64,000 nt of DNA, taken from the NCBI RefSeq assembly GCF_016650815.1, contig NZ_JAEKEZ010000038.1, positions 427,513-491,512 on the forward strand, written 5' to 3'. The first letter of the stretch is position 1, and every line of letters begins with the position of its first letter. The translations under genes and the position numbers were made by a program. This DNA is from Pseudomonas sp. TH31. Its GTDB lineage: Bacteria > Pseudomonadota > Gammaproteobacteria > Pseudomonadales > Pseudomonadaceae. Below the pieces are notes generated by a model that was not told the DNA's origin, ran no database searches, and saw only the letters and a program-made list of their open reading frames with translations. Positions 53,428 to 63,974 of this stretch are shown here, in pieces.

Positions 53428-56381
53428 ATGGACGTTAAGATCAAGCCGGTTTCGGTCGGCACGCTATTGCTCCTGATTTCTGCATTGCCCGCCGCCCAGG
53501 CCCAATACCTCGAAACCGGCAAACCTGGCGACGCCGCCAGTTGGCGCTCGGCCGAATTCCAGCGCGATTGGGGCCTTGCGCGCATGCAAGCCGATCAAGC
53601 CTATGCCGCCGGTATCACCGGCAAAGGCGTGAAAATCGGTGAACTGGATTCCGGCTTCGATTCCACCCATCCCGAGTTCGCCACCGACCGTTACCACGCG
53701 GTCACAACCAGCGGCAGCTACGTTGACGGCTCGCCGTTCAATGTCGCCGGCACACTCAATCCCAACAACGATTCCCACGGCACTCACGTCACCGGCACCA
53801 TGGGCGCTTCCCGTGATGGCAACGGCATGCACGGCGTGGCGTACAACGCACAAATCTATGTGGCCAATACCAACAAGAACGACAGCTTCCTGTTCGGCCC
53901 CAACCCCGATCCGCAGTATTTCAAAGCGGCTTACAACGCCCTGGCAGATGCCGGCGTTCGGGCGATCAACAACAGCTGGGGCAGCCAGCCGCCGGATGTC
54001 AGCTACCGAACCCTCGACGATCTGCACGCGGCCTATGCTCAACACTTCAACAAAGGCACCTGGCTCGATGCCGCGGCCGATGTGTCCCGACGCGGTGTGA
54101 TCAATGTGTTCAGCGCCGGCAACAGCGGTTATCCCAACGCCAGCGTGCGTTCGGCGCTGCCGTACTTCCAGCCGGATCTGGAAGGGCACTGGCTGGCCGT
54201 CTCGGGGCTGGATCAAGGCAATCAGCAAAAGTACAACCAGTGCGGGATCGCCAAGTACTGGTGCATTACCACCCCCGGCGCGAAGATCGACAGCACCATT
54301 CCCGGTGGCGGCTACGCGATCAAGTCCGGCACGTCCATGTCCGCGCCTCACGCCACGGGCGCCCTGGCGCTGGTAATGGAGCGCTATCCGTACCTGAACA
54401 ACCAGCAAGCGCTGCAAGTGCTGCTGACCACCGCGACCCAACTCGACGGTTCGATCACCGACGCACCGAACACCCAGGTCGGCTGGGGAGTGGCCAACCT
54501 CGATCGGGCGATGCGCGGGCCGGGGCAATTGCTCGGCGCGTTCGACGCCAATCTGGGGGCAGGGCAGAGCGACGTCTGGAGCAACGGCATCAGCGACAAG
54601 GCGTTGATCCAGCGCCAGACCGAAGACGCCGCCGAACACAGTGCCTGGCAACAAACCCTGAAGGACAAGGGCTGGGTAAATGGCCTGGCGGCTGGCGCCA
54701 GTCAACAGGATCAGACCGACTATGCGGTGGGCACGGCGCGGGATGCAGCAGCGGCCAGTCGAGTCTATGAAGGCAGCCTGATCAAGTCCGGCGCCGGGCG
54801 GCTGATGCTGACCGGCGACAGCACCTTTCGCGGCCCGACCACGGTTAACGGCGGTCTGCTGGCGGTGAATGGTTCTCTCGCCTCGACAGTCACCGTGAAT
54901 GACAGCGGCACCTTGGGCGGCTCCGGACGCATCGGCGCACTCACGGCGAATGCCGGCGGCACGGTCGCCCGGGCAACTCCATCGGCACCTTACAGGTCAG
55001 CGGCGACGTGACCTTCGCGCCGGGCTCGACCTACGCCGTGGAACTGTCGCCGACCAGCAGCGACCGGATTGTTGCCAGTGGCACGGCCACCGTCAGCGGC
55101 GCCACAGTGAGCCTGTCGCTGGAAAACAGCCCGACCTTGCTCAGCACCCGACAAGTGCAAAGCCTGCTCGGTCATCAGTACGACATTCTGCAAGCGGCCG
55201 GTGGTATCCAGGGCCAATTCGGTGCGGTGTTGCCCAACTACCTGTTCATCGGCGCCAGTCTTGATTACTCCGCCACCGGGGTTGCCCTGAGCGTTGAGCG
55301 CAACGCCACGAGTTTCGCCAGTGTCGGGCAAACCCCGAACCAGCGTGCCGTGGCCAGTGCAGTGGAAGGACTCGGGGCGAGTAATCCAGTCTACGAAAGC
55401 CTGCTGCTGTCGCCAACCGCCAGTTCGGCGCAACAAGCGTTCCAGCAGTTGTCGGGGGAAATCTATCCGGCGCTGGGTTCGGTGTTGATCAACGACAGCC
55501 GCTATCTGCGCGATGCAATCGGTGAACGACTCAGGGACGCGAAAGGCCCCCAAAGCAACGGCTGGATCAAGGCCCTTGGCGCTTGGGGCAAGACCGATGA
55601 CCGAAACGACACGGCCGGCTACACCACTTCGATTGGCGGTCTGTTGGCCGGTGTTGATGGTGCGCTGGATGAGCAGACCCGAATCGGCCTGGTTACCGGT
55701 TACAGCGACAGTTCGGTGAACATGGGGACTGGCACGCATTCCTCGGCGCAAGTCGACAGCTATCACCTGGGCGCTTATGCCGGCCACGAACTGGGCGCCT
55801 GGCGCCTTAGCGCGGGCGGTGCCTACAGCTGGCATCGGGCTGACGTCAAACGTGACCTGCAATACGGCGATGTCAGTGCCAGGCAGAAAGCCAAGGTCGA
55901 TGCGGCCACCACTCAGGTCTTCGGCGAAGCGGCCTATCGCCTGAACCTGCAACCCGTGGCGCTGGAGCCGTTCGCCAACCTGGCTTACGTGCACCTCGAC
56001 ACCGATGGTTTCACCGAAAAAGGCGATGCCGCTGCGCTGAAAAGCCACGGCGACACCCGCGATGCGGTGCTCGGCACCCTGGGCCTGCGGGCGCTGAAAA
56101 CCGTGAACCTGTCCGGCCAGCAGCAACTGGACCTGAGCGGCAGCCTCGGCTGGCAGCACAACCTGAGCAGTACCGACTCGGAGCAACACCTGGCGTTTGC
56201 CAGCGCCAGCACGCCGTTCTCGGTGCAAAGCTCGCCACTGGTGCGCGACGCCGCGCTGGTCGGCGCGCATGCCAGCCTGGCCCTGAGCCGCGATGTTCGC
56301 TTGAACCTCGATTACACCGGCCAGCTGGCCAGCCGCGAGAAGAGCCATGGCGTGGGGCTTAGCCTCAATTGGCAGTTTTAA
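53428..56381 (+). pseudogene. prtA: Autotransporter subtilisin-like serine protease PrtA/PspA, frameshifted
   Basis: Type V secreted protease of about 984 codons. It has a signal peptide (MDVKIKPVSVGTLLLLISAL, cut near AAQAQ) and an S8 peptidase domain with Asp74 (GELDSG), His117 (SHGTHV) and Ser303 (GTSMSAPH). A passenger-associated repeat (SGAGRLMLTGDSTFRG) and a C-terminal beta-barrel ending in QF follow. The frame breaks at about 54968-54976: one C is missing in GTCGCCCGGGC, after which the barrel half continues from 55008. All catalytic and barrel parts are otherwise intact, so sequencing error is likely. Its paralogue prtB lies downstream. The start at 53428 gives the signal peptide. 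Confidence 0.88.
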
Positions 56382-56445
56382 CGCGGTAAACGACGAATGC
56401 GGCAATGAGGATCGCCCGGTTTAAGGATTGAAACGATGAACCCCT

Positions 56446-56533
56446 GTGGGAGCGGGCTTGCTCGCGAAAGCGGACTGTCAGCCAACATTAATCGTGACTG
56501 ACAGGACGCCTTCGCGAGCAAGCCCGCTCCCAC
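56446..56533. repeat. REPIN between prtA and prtB
   Basis: Inverted pair of GGGCTTGCTCGCGAA-class REPs (56446-56470 and 56508-56533) around a 37 bp spacer. Confidence 0.93.
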
Positions 56534-56590
56534 AGGTAACGCCTCATTGCCACAAGTATTTTTGGCAACACAACTAAGGATGGTCGTTGG

Positions 56591-59500
56591 ATGAAGCTTG
56601 ATAACAACAACAAATTTGCCCTGAAAACCCTCAACTATGCAGTGCTCTGCGCACTGGCCACGCTGGGCACCGCCCATGCCGCGCCTTACGTGGAAAACGG
56701 CAAACCCGGTGACCCGAACAGCTGGCGCAGTGCCGAGTTCCAGGCCGATTGGGGCGTGGGCGCGATCAACGCCCAGGACGCCTACGCCGCCGGCTACACC
56801 GGCAAAGGCGTGAAACTGGGGATCTTCGACCAGCCGGTCTACGCCGCGCACCCGGAGTTTTCCGGGACCAACAAAGTAATCAACCTGGTCACCAGTGGCA
56901 TTCGCGAATACACCGATCCCTACATTCCGGTCAAAGCCGGGGATGCGTTCCGTTATGACGGTACGCCCTCGGTCGGTTCCGACGGCAAACTCGGCGCCCA
57001 CGGTACCCACGTCGGCGGGATCGCTGCCGGCAGCCGCGACGGTGGGCCGATGCATGGCGTGGCCTTCGGCGCGCAGATCATCAGTGCCGACAACGGCGAT
57101 CCAGGCCCGGAGGACGGGATCATTCGCGGTAACGATGGCGCGGTCTACAAGGCCGGTTGGGATGCCTTGATCGCCAGTGGCGCGCGGATCATCAACAACA
57201 GCTGGGGCATCGGCATCACCGACCGTTTTGACCTCGGCGGTCGCAACCCGGCGTTTCCACACTTCACCGTGCAGGACGCCCAGTTGCAGTTCAACGAGAT
57301 CCAACCCTTGCTCGGGACCAAACCCGGCGGCGCCTATGACGGCGCTATCGCCGCAGCCCGCAGCGGCATCGTGACCATCTTCGCCGCTGGCAACGACTAC
57401 AACCTCAATAACCCGGACGCCATCGCCGGCCTGGCTTATTTCGTGCCGGACATTGCGCCAAACTGGATCACCGTGGCGGCACTGCAAAAGAACCCGGACC
57501 TGACCAGTGCCAACCTCTACAACATCAGCGTGTTCTCCTCGCGCTGCGGCTACACCGCGAGTTACTGCGTGTCGGCACCCGGCAGCAAAATCTACAGTTC
57601 GATCATCAGCGGCACCAACGCCGAGAACCTGACCACCGGCTACGCCAACTACAACGGCACCTCGATGGCGGCGCCGCACGTGGCCGGCTCCATGGCGGTG
57701 TTGATGGAACGCTTCCCCTACATGACCGGCGCGCAGGTCGCCAGCGTGTTGCGCACTACCGCTACCGACCTCGGCGCCCCCGGCATCGACGCGTTGTACG
57801 GCTGGGGCATGATCAACCTGGGCAAGGGCGTGAATGGCCCGGCGATGTTCGTGACTGAAAAAGACATCCCGCAAGAGTTCCGTATCGAAGGTGCCTACGG
57901 CTCCAGCCAGTTTGTCGCGGACTTGCCAGGCATCGGCGCGATCGTCGACGCCGGCAAACCCACCGAGCGTGTCTGTAACGACGTGCACTGCGGGCTCGAC
58001 ACCTGGCGCAACGACATTTCCGGGCATGGCGGCCTGACCAAACAGGGGATCGGCACACTGGTGATGACCGGTGCCAACACCTACAGCGGTCCGACGCTGG
58101 TCAACCAGGGCCGCTTGGCGATCAATGGCTCACTGATGTCCGCGGTCACCGTCAATGAAAGCGGCATCCTCGGCGGCAACGGCAGCATCGGCGCATTGAC
58201 CGCGAAGAGCGGCGGCACCGTGGCGCCCGGCAACTCCATCGGCACCTTGCATGTAGCTGGGGATGTGGTTTTCGAGCCGGGTTCGACCTACGCCGTGGAA
58301 CTGTCACCGACCAGCAGCGACCAGATCGTCGCCAGCGGCAAAGCAGTGATCGATGGCGCTACGGTCAGCCTGTCCCTGGAAAACAGCCCGACATTGCTGA
58401 CCACCGCCCAGACCCAAACCTTGCTCGGCCATCAGTACAACATCCTGCAAGCGGCCGGCGGTATACAAGGGCAATTCGGTGCGGTACTGCCGAACTACCT
58501 GTTTATCGGTGGTGCCCTCGACTACTCGGCCAATGGCATTCAACTGGCAGTGGAGCGTAACGCAACGTCTTTCAGCAGCGTTGGCCTGACTCCAAACCAA
58601 CGCGCTGCAGGCGCTGCCGCCGAGCAATTGGGCGCGGGCAATGCGCTGTACGAAACCCTGCTGTTGTCGCCGACTGCAGCGGTGGCCCAGCAAGCGTTCC
58701 AGCAACTGTCCGGCGAGATTCATCCGGCCATTGGCACGATGCTAATCAACGACAGCCGCTATCTGCGTGATGCCGTCAGCGAGCGTCTGCGTGAACGGGA
58801 TCTGTTCAACGCCGGCGCGCCGACCGATGACAAAAGCAACCTCTGGGTCAAGGCCCTTGGCGCCTGGGGCAAGAGCGATGGCGGTCATGACAACGCCAGT
58901 TCCAACAGTTCCATCGGTGGCTTGCTGGTCGGTGGTGATGGTTTGATTGCTGAAAAAACCCGTCTCGGTTTCGTGACTGGTTATAGCGACAGTTCGTTGA
59001 GCATGGGCGATGGCACGCATTCGTCGGCATCAGTCGACAGCTACCACCTGGGTGCCTACCTGGGGCATGAAATCGATGCCCTGCGCTTGAGCGTCGGTGG
59101 TGCTTACAGCTGGCATCGGATTGATGTGAAACGTGAACTGCAATTCGGCGATGTCAGCGGCAAGCAGAAAACCAAACGCGATGCGACCACGGCTCAACTG
59201 TTCGCCGAGGCGGCTTACAAACTGGACCTGCAACCGCTGGCACTGGAACCGTTCGCCAACCTGGCCTACGTGCACTTGAACAGCGACGGTTTCACCGAGA
59301 AGGGTGATGCCGCGGCGCTCAAGGGCGGTGAAGACAACCGTGACGCGGTGCTGTCGACCCTTGGTCTGCGGGCGAGCAAAGCGATTGCGCTGTCTGACCA
59401 GAAAAAACTGGAACTGTCCGGCAGCCTCGGCTGGCAGCACAACCTGAGTAGCACCCGGTCCGAAGACCACTTGGCCTTCGCCAACGGTAACACTGCGTTC

Positions 59501-59662
59501 AGCGTGCAGAGCGTGTCCCTGGATCGCGACGCCGCGGTCGTCGGGCTGCGCGCCGGGTTGGCCTTGAGCCAGGCAACCCGCGTGAACCTGGATTACAACG
59601 GACTGATCGGTTCCAACGAGAAGGACCACGGTGTGGGCCTGACCCTGGACTGGCAGTTCTGA
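56591..59662 (+). CDS. prtB: Autotransporter subtilisin-like serine protease PrtB/PspB
   Basis: Intact 1023-residue type V secreted protease. A long signal peptide (YAVLCALATLGTAHA, cut near residue 32) precedes the S8 domain. The triad can be placed at Asp80 (GIFDQP), His137 (GAHGTHVGG) and Ser358 (NGTSMAAPH). The Asp motif is DQP rather than the usual D-S/T-G. A passenger-associated repeat (GIGTLVMTGANTYSGP) leads into an autotransporter barrel (about 740-1023) ending WQF. The passenger end and barrel are very similar to prtA, including GHQYNILQAAGGIQGQFGAV. It probably shares a transcript with pueB, 23 bp downstream. Confidence 0.94.
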   Translation: MKLDNNNKFALKTLNYAVLCALATLGTAHAAPYVENGKPGDPNSWRSAEFQADWGVGAINAQDAYAAGYTGKGVKLGIFDQPVYAAHPEFSGTNKVINLVTSGIREYTDPYIPVKAGDAFRYDGTPSVGSDGKLGAHGTHVGGIAAGSRDGGPMHGVAFGAQIISADNGDPGPEDGIIRGNDGAVYKAGWDALIASGARIINNSWGIGITDRFDLGGRNPAFPHFTVQDAQLQFNEIQPLLGTKPGGAYDGAIAAARSGIVTIFAAGNDYNLNNPDAIAGLAYFVPDIAPNWITVAALQKNPDLTSANLYNISVFSSRCGYTASYCVSAPGSKIYSSIISGTNAENLTTGYANYNGTSMAAPHVAGSMAVLMERFPYMTGAQVASVLRTTATDLGAPGIDALYGWGMINLGKGVNGPAMFVTEKDIPQEFRIEGAYGSSQFVADLPGIGAIVDAGKPTERVCNDVHCGLDTWRNDISGHGGLTKQGIGTLVMTGANTYSGPTLVNQGRLAINGSLMSAVTVNESGILGGNGSIGALTAKSGGTVAPGNSIGTLHVAGDVVFEPGSTYAVELSPTSSDQIVASGKAVIDGATVSLSLENSPTLLTTAQTQTLLGHQYNILQAAGGIQGQFGAVLPNYLFIGGALDYSANGIQLAVERNATSFSSVGLTPNQRAAGAAAEQLGAGNALYETLLLSPTAAVAQQAFQQLSGEIHPAIGTMLINDSRYLRDAVSERLRERDLFNAGAPTDDKSNLWVKALGAWGKSDGGHDNASSNSSIGGLLVGGDGLIAEKTRLGFVTGYSDSSLSMGDGTHSSASVDSYHLGAYLGHEIDALRLSVGGAYSWHRIDVKRELQFGDVSGKQKTKRDATTAQLFAEAAYKLDLQPLALEPFANLAYVHLNSDGFTEKGDAAALKGGEDNRDAVLSTLGLRASKAIALSDQKKLELSGSLGWQHNLSSTRSEDHLAFANGNTAFSVQSVSLDRDAAVVGLRAGLALSQATRVNLDYNGLIGSNEKDHGVGLTLDWQF

Positions 59663-59685
59663 TTTGACGCCAAGGAAGCAAAAGC

Positions 59686-61389
59686 ATGGGACTGTTTGAT
59701 TACAAAAATGCCGGCAGTACGGCCGGCAAAGCGTTGTACAGCGATGCCATTGCACTGACGCTGTATGCCTACACGCCCACCGGCCAGCCGTTGCCGGCCA
59801 CCGCTTGGGCGCCGATTGGCGCAAAGGCGCTGGGTTACCAAGGCAAGGCCGGTGCCCAGGGTACCTTTTATGGTGAAAAGGATGGTTTCACCAGCGCCGA
59901 AGCCGAAGTGCTCGGCAAGTACGACACCGCCGGCAAGCTGATCGGCCTCGGCGTGGCCTTTCGCGGCACCGGTGGCCTGGGTTACAGCGATACCTTTGGC
60001 GATATGAAAAACAACTTGCTGGCGGCTGTCGGCCCGGTGGATTACGCGAAGAACTACGCCAAAAGCGCCTTCGATACCTTGCTCAAGGACGTTGCGGCGT
60101 TCGCCATTGCCCATGGCCTGAGCGCCAAGGACGTGTTGTTCAGCGGCCACAGCCTCGGCGGTCTGGGCGTCAACAGTGTCGCGCAACTGAGTGACAGCAA
60201 TTGGGGCGGTTTTTTCAAGGACGCCAACTACGTCGCCTTCGCCTCGCCGACCCAAAGTGCCACCGGCAACAACGTGCTGAACATCGGCTACGAGAACGAT
60301 CCGGTGTTTCGCGCGCTGGACGGCACCACGTTCAGCAGCGGATCCTTCGGCAAGCACGACGGTCATCAGGCGTCGGCGACCAACAACATCGTCAACTTCA
60401 ATGACCAGTACGCATCTACCTCGCAGAACCTCGTGCCGTTCAGCATCATCAATCCGCTGAATTGGTCGGCCCATGGCTCGCTGGGCTACGCCGACGGCTT
60501 GAACCGGGTGATCGACTCGCGGTTCTACGACCTCACCACCAAGGACTCGACGCTGATCGTCTCCAACCTGGCGGAGTCGTCCCGCAGCAACACCTGGGTC
60601 GAGGACCTGGGCCGCAGCGGCGAGCCACACACCGGCAGCACGTTCATCATCGGCACCGACAGCAATGACTTGCTCAAGGGCGGCACCGGCAATGACTTCA
60701 TCGAGGGCCGTGACGGCAACGACCGGTTCCGCGATGACGGTGGCTACAACATCCTGCTGGGTGGCAAGGGCAGCAACACCTTCGAGCTGCAAAAGCCGCT
60801 ACAGAACTTCAGCTTTGCCAACGACGGTGACGGCTCACTGTACGTGCGCGATGCCTACGGCGGCATCAGCCTGACCCGCGACATCGGCGCGCTGGTCAGC
60901 AAGGAGTCGAATGGCTGGTGGGGCATGACCAGCAAGGAGATCACCTATACCGTCAGCGCCAACGGTTTGCTCAACGGCAGCGAATTGACCCACTACAACC
61001 ACTCGCTCAATGGCGATCCCTACGGCAACACCCTGGCCGCCACCGTCGATGGTGACTGGTTGTTCGGCAACGCCGGCGACGATCTGCTGCGCAGCGACAA
61101 AAGCCACGTCACCTTCGTCGGTGGCACGGGCAATGACGTGATCCATGCCTCGGGCGGCAACAACACCTTCCTGTTCAGCGGTGCCTTTGGTTTTGACGCG
61201 ATCAATGGTTACCAGGGCAGCGACAAACTGGTGTTCATGGGCGTCCAGGGCGCAGGGCAGGGTTATGACTACAAGCAACATTCAACCCAGTCCGGCCATG
61301 ACACGGTGCTCAAGGTTGGCGATTTTGCCGTGACCCTTGTCGGGGTCGGGCTGGATAACCTGTCGGCTTCAAGCATCACCTTCGCGTAG
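59686..61389 (+). CDS. pueB: Family I.3 RTX lipase/polyurethanase PueB
   Basis: Secreted lipase of 567 aa without a signal peptide. The nucleophile Ser156 is in GHSLGG. The C-terminal RTX repeats (GGTGNDFIEGRDGND, GNAGDDLL, GGTGNDVIHASGGNN) bind calcium, and the tail is a type I secretion signal, so AprDEF is the likely exporter. It is about 50 residues shorter than PueA. The gap falls near residue 25, where PueA carries a lid-like insertion. The start MGLFDYKNAGSTAGKALYSD is preceded by AAGGAAGC. Confidence 0.93.
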   Translation: MGLFDYKNAGSTAGKALYSDAIALTLYAYTPTGQPLPATAWAPIGAKALGYQGKAGAQGTFYGEKDGFTSAEAEVLGKYDTAGKLIGLGVAFRGTGGLGYSDTFGDMKNNLLAAVGPVDYAKNYAKSAFDTLLKDVAAFAIAHGLSAKDVLFSGHSLGGLGVNSVAQLSDSNWGGFFKDANYVAFASPTQSATGNNVLNIGYENDPVFRALDGTTFSSGSFGKHDGHQASATNNIVNFNDQYASTSQNLVPFSIINPLNWSAHGSLGYADGLNRVIDSRFYDLTTKDSTLIVSNLAESSRSNTWVEDLGRSGEPHTGSTFIIGTDSNDLLKGGTGNDFIEGRDGNDRFRDDGGYNILLGGKGSNTFELQKPLQNFSFANDGDGSLYVRDAYGGISLTRDIGALVSKESNGWWGMTSKEITYTVSANGLLNGSELTHYNHSLNGDPYGNTLAATVDGDWLFGNAGDDLLRSDKSHVTFVGGTGNDVIHASGGNNTFLFSGAFGFDAINGYQGSDKLVFMGVQGAGQGYDYKQHSTQSGHDTVLKVGDFAVTLVGVGLDNLSASSITFA

Positions 61390-61489
61390 GAAAAGCTGCA
61401 TGCACTAAATGCTCCGGGGCACCTCGTCAGTGAGGCGTCCTGGTTGTGAGCTATCTCTGACAATTCCAACAAAGAGAGAGGCAATATCA

Positions 61490-63343
61490 ATGGGTGTGTA
61501 TGACTACAAGAACTTCGGTACAGCCGATTCCAAGGTGTTGTTCAGCGACGCCATGGCCATCACGCTGTATTCCTACCACAACCTCGATAACGGCTTTGCC
61601 GCCGGTTATCAGCACAACGGCTTCGGCCTCGGGCTGCCGGCGACGCTGGTGACCGCGTTGATCGGAGGCACCGACTCCCAGGGCGTTATCCCGGGCGTTC
61701 CATGGAACCCTGATTCTGAAAAACTGGCACTGGAGGCGGTGAAGAAGGCCGGCTGGACGCCGATCACCGCCTCGCAACTGGGCTATGACGGCAAGACCGA
61801 CGCCCGGGGAACCTTCTATGGCGAGAAAGCCGGGTACACCAGTGCTCAGGTCGAGGTCCTCGGCAAGTACGATGCCCAAGGTCACCTCACCGAACTTGGC
61901 ATTGCCTTTCGCGGTACCAGCGGCCCGCGGGAAATCCAGGTCAGCGACTCCATCGGCGACGTGATCAACGATCTGCTGGCGGCGCTGGGGCCCAAGGATT
62001 ACGCCAGGAACTACGCGGGCGAAGCCTTCGGCAAGTTGTTCGGCGACGTGGTGGCGTTTGCCAAGGCCAATGGCTTGTCGGGCCAGGACGTGCTGTTCAG
62101 CGGCCACAGCCTCGGCGGCCTGGGCGTCAACAGCGTGGCGGACCTGAGCACTGACAAATGGGGCGGCTTCTTCAAGGACTCGAACTACATCGCCTACGCT
62201 TCGCCGACCCAAAGCAGCACCGACAAAGTGCTCAACGTCGGTTACGAAAACGACCCGGTGTTCCGCGCACTCGACGGTTCGACGTTCAACCTGGCGTCGG
62301 TCGGCGTGCACGACGCTCCCAAGGAATCGGCGACGGACAACATCGTCAGCTTCAACGATCATTACGCTTCGACGGCGTGGAATGTGCTGCCGTTTTCCAT
62401 CCTCAACATTCCGACCTGGATTTCGCATTTGCCAACGGCTTACGGCGATGGCATGAACCGGGTGATCGAGTCGACGTTCTACGACCTGACCAGTAAAGAC
62501 TCGACCATCATCGTCGCCAACCTCTCGGACCCGGCGCGGGCCAACACCTGGGTCCAGGATCTGAACCGCAACGCCGAAACCCACAAGGGCAGTACCTTCA
62601 TCATCGGCAGCGACGGCAATGACCTGATTCAGGGCGGCAAGGGCAACGATTACCTCGAAGGTCGGGATGGCAACGACACCTTCCGCGACGGTGGCGGCTA
62701 CAACATTCTGCTCGGCGGCAAGGGCAATAACGTACTGGACTTGCAGCAATCGGTGAAGAGCTTCGATTTCGCCAACGACGGTGCCGGCAACCTCTACGTG
62801 CGTGACGCCAATGGCGGTATCAGCATCACCCGCGACATCGGCAGCATCATCACCAAGGAACCGGGGTTCCTGTGGGGCGTGTTCAAGGATGACGTGACCC
62901 ACAGTGTCACGGCGGATGGCCTGAAGGTCGGGAACAACCTGACTCAGTACGCCTCGACGGTGAAGGGGGGCGCCGGAGCCGATACGCTCACGGCCCACGC
63001 CAGCGGGGACTGGCTGTTTGGCCTGGACGGCAACGATCATTTGATTGGCGGCAAGGGCAACGACGTGTTCGTTGGCGGCGCGGGCAATGACTTGATGGAG
63101 TCGGGCGGCGGGATCAATACCTTCCTGTTCACGGGAGCATTTGGTCAGGACAAGGTGATTGGTTATCAGGCCAGCGACAAACTGGTGTTCATGGGCGTTC
63201 AGGGCGTCGCGCCGAACGATGACTTCCGGGCGCATGCCACGGCGCTCGGGCATGACACGGTGCTGACGTTTGGTGGTGATTCGGTGACGCTGGTGGGGGT
63301 TGGGCTGGCGAGTTTGTCCGGCTCCGGGATTGTGATCGCCTGA
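61490..63343 (+). CDS. pueA: Family I.3 RTX lipase/polyurethanase PueA
   Basis: Secreted lipase of 617 aa, the standard length for this family. The nucleophile is Ser207 in GHSLGG, the same number as in related structures. RTX repeats GGKGNDYLEGRDGNDTF, GGKGNDVFVGGAGND and others fill the C-terminal third, and the C-terminus ends in GIVIA. The start at ATG 61490 (MGVYDYKNFGTADSK) follows GAGAGAGG; the frame reaches back to 61409 without support. The N-terminal half contains the long lid region that PueB lacks. Confidence 0.94.
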   Translation: MGVYDYKNFGTADSKVLFSDAMAITLYSYHNLDNGFAAGYQHNGFGLGLPATLVTALIGGTDSQGVIPGVPWNPDSEKLALEAVKKAGWTPITASQLGYDGKTDARGTFYGEKAGYTSAQVEVLGKYDAQGHLTELGIAFRGTSGPREIQVSDSIGDVINDLLAALGPKDYARNYAGEAFGKLFGDVVAFAKANGLSGQDVLFSGHSLGGLGVNSVADLSTDKWGGFFKDSNYIAYASPTQSSTDKVLNVGYENDPVFRALDGSTFNLASVGVHDAPKESATDNIVSFNDHYASTAWNVLPFSILNIPTWISHLPTAYGDGMNRVIESTFYDLTSKDSTIIVANLSDPARANTWVQDLNRNAETHKGSTFIIGSDGNDLIQGGKGNDYLEGRDGNDTFRDGGGYNILLGGKGNNVLDLQQSVKSFDFANDGAGNLYVRDANGGISITRDIGSIITKEPGFLWGVFKDDVTHSVTADGLKVGNNLTQYASTVKGGAGADTLTAHASGDWLFGLDGNDHLIGGKGNDVFVGGAGNDLMESGGGINTFLFTGAFGQDKVIGYQASDKLVFMGVQGVAPNDDFRAHATALGHDTVLTFGGDSVTLVGVGLASLSGSGIVIA

Positions 63344-63351
63344 TAGGGCCC

Positions 63352-63445
63352 CTTCGCGAGCAAGCCCGCTCCCACAATGGATCGAGTGTGCAGCAGATTT
63401 TGTGCACGACACAGATCCACTGTGGGAGCGGGCTTGCTCGCGAAG
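63352..63445. repeat. REPIN after pueA
   Basis: Inverted pair of GGGCTTGCTCGCGAA-class REPs (63352-63375 and 63422-63445), 8 bp after the pueA stop, and a likely end of the exoenzyme transcript. Confidence 0.93.
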
Positions 63446-63608
63446 AACGATGACACGGTAAACCTGCCTGTCACCGTGACCCGAAGGTCAAAACCGGACT
63501 CCAATACCTGCACCAACAGGAACCGGCACTAAAGCATCCGCCCGATTGTGCGTTATCCCTATAACGCAGCAGCGGCATGCTGCCATCGAAAACAGGAGAT
63601 TCAGCACC

Positions 63609-63974
63609 GTGAGTAACAGCAAGAGGTATGTCCTGGGGTTGGCTTTGGCCGTGTTATCGGCGAACGCCGCTGCAGAACTGCCTCATAGCTCGATTTTGAG
63701 CCGTTATGGCATGACGCCAGATGAATTGCCGAAACCGGCAGTGATCGAAACCAAAGCACCCGTCGAAGAGAAAACCCTCTTTCATGTCCAGCCGGAGCAG
63801 CCCTGGGCCACTGTCCGTTTCGGTGACGGGAAAAAGCCTGAAGTGACCGGCAACATCAGCATCGACCATTCGCTGCAACAGGAATATGACCGGTGCCAGA
63901 AGCTGCGTGACCAAATGATCAGGCGGGGTGAGCGCTACATCGTCTGTGATACCAGCATTCCCGGAATGCCTTAG
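63609..63974 (+). CDS. Small secreted protein of unknown function
   Basis: Predicted 121-residue exported protein. The start is GTG 63609 (reads MSNSKRYVLGLALAVLSANA) with AGGAGA 10 bp upstream; an earlier ATG in frame gives a poor N-terminus. The signal peptide ends near ANAAAELP. The mature part is short, Pro and Lys rich, with two Cys residues (YDRCQKLRDQ and YIVCDTS) that could form one disulphide. I recognise no family. It is codirectional with pueA but separated from it by a REPIN. Confidence 0.7.
   Translation: MSNSKRYVLGLALAVLSANAAAELPHSSILSRYGMTPDELPKPAVIETKAPVEEKTLFHVQPEQPWATVRFGDGKKPEVTGNISIDHSLQQEYDRCQKLRDQMIRRGERYIVCDTSIPGMP

Noticed and set aside
61487..63412. A 641-codon minus-strand frame opposite pueA
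   Set aside because: Antisense shadow; the plus strand has the catalytic Ser, RTX repeats and secretion tail.
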